Assembly: GCF_037975245.1 (NCBI RefSeq)
Contig: NC_092581.1
Location: 18,994,303 to 19,058,302, forward strand
Reading direction: 5' to 3'
From: Apostichopus japonicus
Lineage: Eukaryota; Echinodermata; Holothuroidea; Aspidochirotida; Stichopodidae
Length of the DNA stretch: 64,000 nucleotides
Shown: positions 25,901 through 37,984 of the stretch, piece after piece
How positions within the stretch are numbered: position 1 is the first letter of the stretch
Layout: each line of letters begins with the position of its first letter
Position numbers and translations under genes: made by a program
Notes under the pieces: model-generated
What the model was told of the DNA's origin: nothing
The model's database searches: none
Seen by the model: only the letters and a program-made list of their open reading frames with translations

Positions 25901-27399
25901 GTGCGTTTAGACAACGCACAAAATATAGCCTAACCTATATTAAACTGTACGGGCTCAATTTCACGTGTGTTGGTTATTTTGCTAAGTACACCAAAGACTT
26001 TGAAATATGGAATATATTTTCTAATTCCAATTAACTTTCTAGCTTTACTCCTCAAACAATGCAAGAACTTAAACAAAACTATTCCTTTCGGTTAAAAATA
26101 TCGAAGACAAAATGAAAGTTGCCAATTATTCATTTTGGCGAAAATACGACGAAGACATTGACCTCTGACAGTGGTTTCCAGACATACAAATACCCATTCC
26201 AAAAGCCTTTTTTCATTTTTCATATTTCGTTATATTCCGCGCATATTCTCATACAGACAAACGCTGTATAACATTTTCATATCTTTTAAAAAGTGGAAAA
26301 ACTCAATTTAACTTGAATCAACTATACTATTTTACCGATTTTTGTTTTGTTTTCCACAATTGTCTCAAAGAGACAAATTCACCAAAACCAATAAATCTTT
26401 TTCAGTGATTCGCAAGATTGTATGATATCAGCTTTTTTTCATTTCATTTTACTGGTTGCTGAGGTTTTTCCCTGCACGAACCGTCACTTGTTTGTGACAT
26501 GTTTGACGCTTTGGGCTCGAGTCATCTGTCGAAAATCTAGCTAGGCTTGAAAGAAGCGCTAGCCTTCTGACACTCGTCTGCTTCCCCTGACTACAGTTTC
26601 AAACTTTACAATGTCTTTAATTATCTTAGCAATAATTAGAACGAGTAAAGAACAGGTACATTTGAAATCACGTGACGGCTATACCAACATGTGAATCTAA
26701 ACAGTATTACCGGGTTATCTGTATATAGAGAGAGGCCTGAGAAGGAAATAAATATTGGACATAATTAAGGCGAACGCAAAGGTACCGGATAACGTTCTAC
26801 CCGGATAACAAAAGCGAGACACCTTTTGCCTCAAAACGTGGTCGTTTTTAGTTTTAGGCTATAAAATCGACTTGTCATTGTTAATGATGTCAACACTCGG
26901 TCACCTTAGTCGACTCGCATTGTCTGATAATCGCATTTTGTCATCTTCATTTTAACTCTTTAAAACTATACCCTAGTTACCTGATTATGACCATGTGCTT
27001 CGAAATGGCAGAATTGTTTTATTTAGTAATTTTATTCGAAGAAAAGGTTTCATTTGATTTCTATTAACTAGTGTTGACGTTTACGTCTTAATTTAAATGT
27101 TAATATTTTTGCAGCATCTTTATGCTTAATATAAAAACAAGTTTTTTTTGTGTGTGCGGAATTCTGGTTTTATTTATCAGCTTCAAAAGAAGTTGGACAC
27201 GTTTTTAAAATCAGGTTCATAGAACTTGTGATAATAAATGATAAAGATTAAGTTGATGATGTAATCTTGGTCGACAAAGTTGAATCTAGGTGTCTAAGAG
27301 TTATAATGTCTTCTGCGGTGCGAACATATTTCGAACATATTTCTTTCTAGCTAAGTTTAACTAAAATCATTTCTAAGGCCTTGCAACTTACTTTTACAC
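22969..27399. other. No gene seen
   Basis: Long AT-rich stretch. It contains a perfect hairpin GCGTGGACTAATCCACGC at about 23,491-23,508, a duplicated GTCCGAACGGTT (24,308-24,342), a G-rich patch at 24,760-24,795 and a C-rich one at 25,095-25,150. No coding signal. Confidence 0.5.
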
Positions 27400-28740
27400 A
27401 TTCTCTCACACAGGCTCTCTAGTGGATAAGCAGTTTGCTAACAGTTTTATTTTATTTTAAAATCATTTCTAAGTAAATCATCCTGGTATAGCGTTCATGC
27501 ATGCATCTCGTCTAAGAAAATATTTTTATTTCGACAACAATAAGTTAAGTAAGTCATCTTGCAAGAACTAATTAACTACAACGTGTAAAGTAAGTCAACT
27601 TGCGATGACTAATTAACTAAAATAATTTATAAGTAAGTCATCCTGTAAGCGTTCATGACCTTAAATCTCGTCTAAGTAAATATTTTTATTTCGACAGCTA
27701 TGTTATGTATGTCATCTTGCTAGAACTAATTAACAACAAAGTAAGTCATTTGCGATGACTAATTAACGATAATCATCCTGTTAGGACTAACTTACTCAAA
27801 TAATGTCTAAGTTAGTCGTGTTGTTAGTACTTATGATCTACAAGCAATGAGTCACCTTGTTAGGAATTGTTACAACAATGAATTCGAAAAATGAAAGTCC
27901 ATTTGCTATGTCATTGACTTCTTTGAAACCTGTACACCTGAACGTGTAATTCTACTCAGTCGACTTGTTATGACTAACTTGAAACCTGTACAATTTCTCT
28001 ATTTATAGGCTCTAAGTCAACTTGTAATGATTAAATTGACTCATATACATCTATTTTAGTATGCTTATTCTCTAATAAAGTTTTCTAAGTTAATTTTTTT
28101 GTTTGATTACTAATGCAACCATTATAACATATTTCTATACTGTAAGTCGACTAACTCATTAATATACTTATGATATCGTCCTAGCTCTAAGTCAATACTT
28201 TATGCTTAATCGACTTCTTACATCTTTATAGGTACTTATACTTACAAACTTTTGCTATGTTCTCTTACTGTAACTAGGTTACTCGATTAATTGACAAGTT
28301 ACTTGAATTAATTCCGCATGCAGCTTTATTTCTTATTGCTGACTAACTTATTGTATCGTCCATAGAATAAGTCAACTTAGTATAATTAGTTGACTCTTTA
28401 TATCTTTATTCCAAGTCAACTTTTGATGAATTAGTTAACAAATTACTTCAGTTCATTCCGCAGCTTGATTTATCATTGTTGACTAACTCATTGTATCGTC
28501 CATAGAATAAGTCAACTTATATTTATTTGACTCTTTGTATTTTTCTAATTCCAAGTCAAACTTATATTATGATGAATTAGTTAACAAATTACTTCAATTA
28601 ATTTCACAGCTTAATTTATCATTGCTGACTAACTCAATGTATAGTCCATAGAATAAGTCAACTTATCATAATTAGTTGACTCATTATATCTGTCCTTATT
28701 CCAAGTGAACTTATTATGATGAATTAACTGTAGACGTTTA
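27400..28740. repeat. Degenerate tandem array with AAGTCAACTT/TTAGTTGACT words
   Basis: From about 28,330 a unit of about 140 bp repeats three times: GACTAACT(C/T)A(T/A)TGTAT.GTCCATAGAATAAGTCAACTTA, ATTAGTTGACTC, TTATTCCAAGT, then GATGAATTAGTTAACAAATTACTTCA. Further left, older copies are recognisable through repeated TAAGTCATC(C/T)TG, TGCGATGACTAATTAAC and TATTTTTATTTCGAC. No gene is seen. Confidence 0.8.
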
Positions 28741-31134
28741 CCCTACTCTGGATCAACTTACTACAACTTATTAACTATTGGGATCGCCTTTGCTCAATTC
28801 TAATCGGAAATTTGATGGTTTTGTCACTTTTTCGTCATTGTTGGCGCACCCTTTGAAATCGCCATTCAATATTACAGTATCGTAAAGATTTCTGGATTTG
28901 AGGGCTGAAATATATAGACTACACAGGCAATAATAAGTAGGTCTAGACTTTAACGGAAAATGGATTATCTTGTATGAAAATTCTTTAACTTTTGTAGCGT
29001 CTTTTACATATTTCACTTAAAGAAATGTTTTCGTCACAAAGAAGACATCAATTCGTTCAGAATTTGTATATATTTTTTTTTATAGGAAACTGGATGTTTA
29101 TCAACACAAATATGTTCTCTTCACCCCTCCCCCCTATACCGCCTTCTTTGACTTCACTAGCCACTGAAACTTCTAAAAACGAGAAAGTGTGCTTCGTTCA
29201 CTACATATATTTTCTGCATAATTTACATGCATTACATACGTCAAATTGAGCGTTCAACATCGGCAAAAATTTACAATCGTCTCAATCATTTTGGTGGACA
29301 CTTGATAATTTTTGTCTTTCCTCGATTCAACGACTTGGATCAAACAGAATGAAGTCAGCATGCCCGTTTAGGTAATTCGTTTCTTATCATTATATATTTT
29401 GTTCATCTTCTTCCTCTTCTTCTTCTTCTCCTTCTTCTTCTTCTTTTTACGTAACCCTTAAGTCTACCTTTGAGAGAGTCAGTCTTAGGAACTTTCGGAT
29501 CATTTACGAAGTTTTCGAGGTCAGTAGACAATTTGAATAATCGTGAAATCTGACAAGTCATTTTTCGCGCATCACCGGTGAAATGAAAATTGTCGAGCCC
29601 GCGAGAGTGTCGTATGGGTGGCCGGGCGTGGATGAATCTGTCACAATTTGTTGGTGTCAGTTCACTCATGGAGAGCGTGTTTGGCGGGAAACTTCTTCGG
29701 TTTTACCGAACGAGTTGTCAAATTCGACACAACAGGAATCTGACTACGCGGGCTGTGAGCGGCCTAGTGTTAAAACCTATGTATGAAATACAGGGAAGAA
29801 GGATTTCGTGTGAAATTGAGGGCGTTCTCTGCTCGCGTTTCGGGGGCACAATTGGGAATTGTTTGGCTTCATTTGTATTTTAATGAAATTATTACTTATG
29901 GGTTGAAACATTTACGCTCAATAGTCAACATTAAAATAAATCAACAGAGGTATAGGCAATTGAGGGTAACATAATACAAGAATTTGCAGAATCGCTGAAC
30001 AAATTTATTTACAGTTATAGGTAAACTTTATGCCTTATTTTTAAGCCAAACGTTGGTTGATTATGCATATGGGTATCAACCGGGCCTCGATGTGTAAGTA
30101 AGGTGTGAAATTTGAAAAACTAAATATATCATTTTACTGATATTTAATCGCTTAGGTTACAGGTCAAACACCAAACACGTGAACCAAGCAGGCTCACTCA
30201 GTCAGTAGGTGCGAAGATGGGACCCATATGCCGCTCAGAGGGGTTTTTTTGGGCCCACGTTACAGTACAGTGCAGTAGGTCATGCTAATTGGCCCGAGAC
30301 TATATTGGAAATTAAAATTCCTAAACGCATGGAGGATTTTGTAACCTCTTTTTTTACACACCATAGTAATATAATAACAATAAATATGTAGAAACGATAC
30401 ACTTTATAGAATTCAAAACGACTCACGGGTCGTGTTGTGACGTCATCATGAGTTCATTATATGTATTTTTTATGACCATTACTACATAATATAAAGTTAT
30501 TATCACAAAAGGATGAAAGTTCTAAGAGAAAGATAGTGTTCCTAGCCCCCCCCCGCCCCCCCCCAAAAAAGAAACTTTTATTCAGTTTAGATACATTTTC
30601 TCAATTATTGAAGACAAAGGAGGAAACAATTAGAACAGCACAAAAGAAAACAATAAAGAATCGAATAAAACAAAGGAAAATATTATCTTTGTTATGTAGA
30701 CAGAATGTTCGATAAGTCTATTACATATCAATATGTTTTGAAGTTGTGATTTTGAATGTTGCTACATATTAACGATGGAAACATATTCATATGCAGATTG
30801 AATATTTCTAAAAATGGCAGAAATGTTTCCTATTAAAAAAAAAAAATGAGTTTAGATGCAATATATTGGAAGGCTAATGAGGAAACAATAACGGCAGTAC
30901 ATAACAAAAGAAAACGAAAACAATAAGAATAATAAGCCAAACGAAAGCTGTGATTGATTAATAAACGTTTTCAATAGATAGCCATGTCATATTTTGATAA
31001 AATAATATTGAGTATCGGGTCGCTTGAAGCGTTAACAAAAATAAACGTCTGTGTTTACTGGCTGAAATGCATTTAGAAAAGGAGAGGGTGGGCTGGGAAT
31101 TCTGGTGCAATAAATTGTATATGTATGTATTTTA
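28741..31134. other. No gene recognised; CpG-richer patch
   Basis: 29,500-29,880 has more CpG and overlapping frames on both strands (67-97 codons). The minus-strand frame at 29403-29669 runs into the CTT microsatellite. I could not match any to a family. C runs lie at 30,546-30,565. Confidence 0.4.
29403..29455. repeat. CTT microsatellite
   Basis: About 45 bp of (CTT)n with one CTC variant, at the 3' edge of a CpG-richer segment. Confidence 0.85.
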
Positions 31135-31315
31135 GATCCTCCTGCAAGCAGGAACTCGCGAAGAAGCCATCATTGGCTTATCAAAGCCGCAAGCTGACCG
31201 AAGTCAGTCTCTTAGATTTATATTTAACGTCCAAGATTATGAATTGTCAATTGTCAACAACTCTGTAACTGGACGACATATATTAATCTTGGAGTGATTC
31301 GAACTCGGGACCTTG
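31135..31315 (-). repeat. tRNA-derived SINE body
   Basis: Minus strand: B box GAGTTCGAATCAC (complement of 31294-31306) followed by a tRNA-unrelated body that includes AGACTGACTTCGGTCAG, GCTTGCGGCTTTGATAAGCC and GCTTCTTCGCGAGTTCCTGC, ending near CTTGCAGGAGG. The A box region lies in the adjoining tandem array. Confidence 0.65.
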
Positions 31316-31795
31316 CATCAATGTGTGCATCAATCTGACTTTATACTATACCACGAGACGACTAGAGTGTATTCCAGGACTAGGATTATCTACCGTGTGC
31401 AACAATATGACTTTATACTATACCACTAGACGATTAGAGTACATTCTAGGACTAGGATTGCGTACCGTGTGCATCAATCTGACTTTATACTATACCACTA
31501 GACGATTAGAGTACATTCTAGGACTAGGATTGCGTACCGTGTGCATCAATCTGACTTTATACTATACCACTAGACGATTAGAGTACATTCCAGGACTAGG
31601 ATTCTGTACCGTGTGCATCAATCTGACTTTATACTATACCACGAGACGATTAGAGTACATTCCAGGACTAGGATTGCGTACCGTGTGCAACAATTTGACT
31701 TTATACTATACCACTAGACGATTAGAGTACATTCCAGGACTAGGATTGCGTACCGTGTGCAACAATTTGACTTTATACTATACCACTACGAGACG
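31315..31795 (-). repeat. 72-bp tandem array of a SINE head
   Basis: About 6.5 units of 72 bp: GTGTGCATCAATCTGACTTT, ATACTATACCACTAGACGAT, TAGAGTACATTC(C/T)AGGACTA and GGATTGCGTACC. Read on the minus strand each contains ATCGTCTAGTGGTATAGTAT, an A-box-like sequence. The array lies directly before a single B box, so it appears to be amplification of a SINE 5' region. The plus-strand 189-residue open frame is a repeat translation. Confidence 0.85.
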
Positions 31796-34700
31796 ATTCA
31801 CGTTACCAATCAGATCACTTTTCAAGATAGAAAGAAACTGTTTGGAGTTACAATTAATACCGACTTTTTCCCCTCATTTTTTTATACCTTAATCTTAATT
31901 TAACTTAGAAATAACCAGGAAGAAAATAGTTCAAACGTCCTACAATTTACATAAATTGACTTTACAGAGGGAGGTTTTCGGAGAAAATTGTTACCCACCT
32001 TCTTTTAATTTACATAAATTTCCAAAAAACCAGCAGGAATTTTGTTTAAGAGGTTTGAGTGTATACATGACACAGAACGATGTGGTAATCAGGAATTAGG
32101 TTATTTTTCTATTTTTGCAGCGGATAAAGGGAATAGAAATTTGACAAATTATAAATGTTTTAGATAAAGACGAAAGACTCATTATGATTCATTTTGGTGG
32201 ATTAAACTTAGTTTAACAAATTTGAAGTTTATATGCTCTGGACAACAATAATGTAGTGCAACAATCGCGTGTAGCGCGAGTGTGTCGTATGCTGGGAGAA
32301 CTGACCAACTGGCATACCGGCATACTGGCACATCGGCATACCGGCTCAGAGCCGGTACACCGGCTCGAAACCGGTACACCGGATCCAACGCCATGTTGAG
32401 GTACCAAAAGTGTCGATTTTCCTCTCGATACGCGACAAGGTGGAAAGTTCCATTCTTCCAACTTGGCGCCAACTGGATATAACTTGGTTTACGGCCTCTG
32501 GTTCGTCGGTTTGATAATGAAGCAAGGTAAAACTGTACACCATGCACATAAAGGTCTACGGAACACCCAGCTAACTTGCCCCATATTCAGTACATTTGTT
32601 GTGTGTGATAATCTCATTCAAAATCTATTGAAATCTGTCAATGTTTATTCATACATGAAACTAGAATTAAGAAATAAATAAAAAGGTCAGTCTTTGATGG
32701 ATTTTGATCATGGGAGTTTGCAGCTATTTTCATGATTTCTAATACCTATTAGAGTGATCAGGATCATGTTGTTCCTCAATATTAGACCCTCAACAGCATT
32801 TGTGCGAGTAAAAGAAAACTCCCGCGTACAAGGTGTTATGCATGAGTATACACTACGACATTTTGCACTTAATACCGTATACCTATGTGTACTAAACATG
32901 TTTCGAGTACCACGACGAGTACAAAGTCACAAAGGCAAACAAATGAGTACAGGTATAGCTATGTTAGAATAAGACTCGTGTATGTGGACTCACTACATAC
33001 CTTGTTGAGGGCGGTATACTTTTAAAGACTATGAGAATATATATATTTTTTTATAGATTTTATATACTGTCGATTACAAATGTTTTGAGAATGTTCATCA
33101 TCTCCTGCGCCCCCTTCCCTCTTCCATCAACAGGATGTCAATGATATTATCTGTCATAGCGAATCAATAGTTCTCGTTCAGTTACGATTAGATTATTTTT
33201 AACGGACTCCTTGATGCGTCACCGTCGTGACATATAAAACAAAAATAAAACCGTTTGGTTATCCCTTAAAACCTCGTAAGTACTTTTTAAAATAATATTC
33301 ATACATATTCTTTACAAATTTACATACTTTGATTCAAACTAGGACGAAGGGTTACATTGCCTGATAAAACCGTCTGAAAGTCTTAGAAAATTGATGTAAA
33401 AAACACAAACGACGCATTTTAGCAAAATATTTTTTTTTCTTCTATCACTGTTTTCCCATAATGAGGCACTTTTTCTTTCATTAGTATAAATTCCACTTTA
33501 AAAGAAAGAAGAAAAAGAAGGGGGAAAAAAATCAATTTATTCATTTTTGTTTCTTTCTGTAAAATCTATACTTTATTTAGAGGTGGATGGGGTCAATAAA
33601 ATTGTTCTCTAAATTACACGAAATCCAATATCATCATGACAGGTGACATTTGTCTTAAATTTTAGATATTTTCACCTTATTTTCACCTACAATACAATTT
33701 GATGCTGCAACTTGACACGTCAAATGTATTTAGAGGGCGCTCATGTACAAATGATTGGAAAGAATGTTAATTAACAAAGGGTATCGTGTTTCAATTAATT
33801 GTAAAATAAAATCAAACAAATTAGAATCAATTCATTTTTATATCTTCATGTCATGAGTTGTGAAGAAATTTAAAAACACGGAAACCAACCCCATCAGTAT
33901 ACCTCCCTTTCAACACCACGTACTGTATATTAACGAACTACCACACCTGTTGAATTCCCTTAGGATTATGGTACCTTCCAATATATGTCATATTGACTTA
34001 TTCAGCGAGATCATTCCCCGCCTTGACCAGTTCGAAGACCTTTGCAGTTATGTAACACTTTCAGGATCCGACGATTCGGCAGAAACAATTTTAAGTTCTT
34101 TTTTTTTTTGGAGGAAAGGGAACACAAATACAAACACATGCATAAAAAAATAATATGCGTTAGTGAAAGATAAAAAACTGGTGTATCTGAGAGTCAAAGA
34201 TGTGGTTAAGCACATACACCACAATAAATCTCAACGTAACATATCTGACAATTACTCTTTATAATACATATATATAAACGGTGGTCGAATAATGGGTAAA
34301 TATCATAGACAGACATTTTATGCTGACAGCCCACGTCCCACCCAACCCACCCTAACCCACCCCATCCCTGCTTTGTAGCTATTACTGCTACGACGAGAAA
34401 CCCAATTTATGCGTAATTATAATATAACCGTGTGCCTTACAGGTCGAAGGAAGATTTTGATGTAAGCTTGTTTTATGCATAATTGATGAAATTTCTAATT
34501 ATATGTTAGCATTGATTATTCTTAACAATGAACTTAAACCCTCGGAGCGTTCTTCGAAAATAATTTGAAGTGCACATTGAAAATGATTTGCTCTATAATC
34601 ACGATGCTTTTATGTTTGTGTAAGTCACGAGGTCATGGAATATTTTCTCTTTTAGAATTTTTTATTATTATGATTATTATTACAACATGATATCAAATTG

Positions 34701-36339
34701 CTAAGGGGTTTGTTTCTTATATTGGGGAATATGGTTTCCTCTAAGTTTGTAAGAAAAGAAATCCTAGCGTATACACTTGAAATTGACGCCATGTTGGAAT
34801 TGACGGGAAAAGGTTCCCGTAAAAGTTAACCCCCAAACCGTGTAAACTATAACCGCTTGCAGCCGCAGAGATGCTGAGATGAATAACAATAGCTGTATAA
34901 CATACGGAGTAAACGATTGGTTACCAATGTCCGACAAAAATTGATACAGAGTGAGAAAATGCATTGGCAAATATTCGTTGCTCCCAGATGTTGCTGGGTA
35001 TATTTATGTTTTCTTTATCCCCTCTCACAACCATCTCTCCTACCGTGTCCTGACATTTGACACATGAAGTAACCTAAAAGAAACCTCCTTTATATAAGTA
35101 CATCAATAATTCACAACAGATTTCATTTCCAAATCGATACGCTGACATTCCTTCTGTTTAATTGATTTAATTTGGTAATACTAACGCTTCTATATTTGAG
35201 ATACATATTAACCAGAAGATGAAACTATAAAATGGTTGTCTTTTCCACTCGAAACAGTTAAACATGGGAGTTTATCATTTTTATAGAAAGATGAATAAAG
35301 TAATTAGCATCACTCGCTGAAGTACGAGCCAGTGGCACGGAAAATGCTGCACTTTAACAAAAACGAGGCAAAATCACGATTACATCCCTTCGGTTGATCG
35401 GGTTTCACTAATCGTTATTTAGAGTAGCAAATGAAAGAGAAAAATCTAGGAATATATCTTTTGTATATTTTTGCTCATAAGGAATACTACACCCTTTGAA
35501 TAGTGTAAATAATTGTCCCTACATATGCGTGGGCACGATCATTGGTTAGATCGATTACTGGTGTAGGAGTTAGATATTAGGCTTTCATAGCTTCTTCGAA
35601 TGTTGCCTTATAGAGCAGAACAAAACAGAAACAGTTTGATAAAATTTTGGAAGGGATTTTCAAATACTGTCGATTGTAATAAGTTTTTATTTTCCTTTTC
35701 TTTCGAAGGAGAATTTCAGGAGGTACCAGCCATCATGTTCATAACACTGTATGAGACTGTTATAGTGTTGACCGTTCTTACTGTAACCTTCTGACAATGC
35801 TATTCTTATTGTACATGAAGCGTTTGCTTTTGCTTCTCTGGAAGTATTTTATTTCTCTCCAGTATTACTGTTAAGTGACAACCTTTCTCAGACATTACGG
35901 ATATCCTTGAATGAAAGAAACTAGGGCATGCACTGTTGTCGGCAAGAAGTAAACACATAGGCACACACACACATGCATGTTACTAAAAGAGGAATTTCGA
36001 TTATCATGTAACAGTATAGGCTTTTACTTATAGAAAAACTTTGTTTAATTAATAGTTCTATAGCGCAAGTTAGAAACGTGTCTATGAAGCTCTCTCACTA
36101 ATGGCAAAGCTTTATACTGCTCTATGTAAGATGTTAATTTAATTATGATGAAATAATTCCTACGAAGTTTGAGTATAAATTGATGTTTATCTCATATTTT
36201 AAAGAATGCAAACATCTGATGTTTTATTCGACATCAGAGCAATGTGAATTTTGTGACAACTGTCATGCACTTGTAAAAATAAACCATTCACAAGCATTAT
36301 CTAATGCGTATTGTTACTTGTAACTGTACTATGCACCTC
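31796..36339. other. No gene recognised upstream of UTP11
   Basis: Apart from the GC-rich minisatellite at 32,312 this is unique AT-rich sequence. The stretch nearest UTP11 should include its promoter, but I see no TATA-like or Initiator motif that I would trust. Confidence 0.45.
32312..32385. repeat. GGCATACCGGC minisatellite
   Basis: Short tandem words GGCATACCGGC, GGCACATCGGC, GGTACACCGGCTC. GC-rich and hairpin-forming (CCGGCTCAGAGCCGG), in an AT-rich setting. Confidence 0.7.
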
Positions 36340-36429
36340 TCTCTTTTTCGTTGCAGCGACACGCACGCGTGAAACTAAGAATTTCTACTCAAGGAAAGAG
36401 GATCTTTTAGTCATTATTTTCGGTCAAAA

Positions 36430-36489
36430 ATGTCTTCTTACAATAAAGCACAGAAGGCTGCCCAAAGGGTACACAAAGAACGAAGTCAG
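36430..36489 (+). CDS. UTP11: UTP11 coding exon 1
   Basis: Residues 1-20, from the start ATG. Donor GTTCGT follows CAG. Phase 0. Sequence to the left (36340-36429) is the presumed 5' UTR; the cap site cannot be seen. Confidence 0.9.
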
Positions 36490-37945
36490 GTTCGTATTTA
36501 CTATTTACAGTTATTTATGTCGTACGACACTTACGTGAACACTTAGCAATCCTTAAAGTATGCATAGTAGTTCTGCGAAACTAAAGTATTACTACTACCA
36601 GTACTACGTAAATAGCCTGCTAGTGCAATTAACCTTAGTTCTAACTGGGCCTTAACAGAGTTCATTGATGAGAATGATGCACCCCCAAGGAGGAAATATA
36701 TAGGGCAAATAAGGGCACACCCCAATTTTTGCTCGGCAGGCAGTTTCTTGCCTGTGTGATCAAGCATATTATATGTTTCCCATCCATCATCCATTGCCTG
36801 TCAGCAATACAAGCCAGTAATAACAACATTCCAATTTGCCCAGCAGCAGGCACTAGACAAAAGGGTCTCTAACAGCAGTATATAAATAAGTCAATTACAT
36901 TTGGTCTACTTTTATTATTCTCTGGCACAGCCTTAAACCAAAGGCAACTTTTTATTATGCAAACATACATGTAGTCATCACAAACTATGAAAGAAAAACC
37001 CAAATTTTATGAATTGTAAGATGCAAATCATTCATAGAATATGTGTTTAGTATTTTTCATGAACATTTGTTGATGCTGGCCTAATGCCAAGCTTAATGTG
37101 GGTTGTGTTAATTGCAAGTTTATCCACAAGTGCAATTTGATAAACTGGTATCTCTACTCTAGGTAAGCCATTGGTTAAATTTACTAAGTAGTGAATCAAA
37201 CTGCTCAGTTGTTTTCATGTTCAAAATGTGCCCCATGAATATATTACTGAATCAAAGGGGAAAATAATCAGATCTGTACTATTTGTAAAGTGAATAATGT
37301 ATGGACCTACACTAGAGCATTGCTGTGACATTGTTTTATACATCCATTTTATTTTCATGATTTTCAGTTTTCCCTCTATGCAATAGTTTTGATTGCTTAA
37401 TCACAGCAACAGTGTTAGTTTATTACCTCAAATGCAACTTTGCCTTGAAAGGAAGGTTCTTATGAACGGAGGAGAAGGGGGGTGAAGTGGAATGGGAGTT
37501 CTGGGGTGGGATATACTGTACTGTGGTCTGTATCTGAAAAGTGTTTATTCCCTGAGGTGCCATTTCAATGGACAGATATCACTACTTCTCTCCTGGATAT
37601 CCTTTAAAGCTGCATCTGCAACAACTGGTTAAAAGCTTTGAAATAAGGACATTTGTCATGTTCATTTCCTGGCAAACAGATGAATAGTTGGGGCGTTAAG
37701 CCGCTAACTTTCTATTGATCCAGCTGCTGGGTGAATAACAACATGATAAATTTTTATTTTTCCGCCAGCTGGATCAATAGTGAGAGTATCATTCCTAATT
37801 GATCTAATTTTGTTGTTTCAAAATAAAACAAATTTGATGAGTATGTACTGTTCTCATATCCTGGAAATATTGAGAGAAACGTTGATGGAAATGTTTTAAT
37901 TAATATTGCACTTCTATTTTCTCCTTTTCCATGCAAAGAAGGTAC

Positions 37946-37984
<39 letters not shown>

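Noticed and set aside
31323-31892. 189-codon open frame with 24-residue repeats
   Set aside because: Translation of the 72-bp tandem SINE-head array; no family resemblance.
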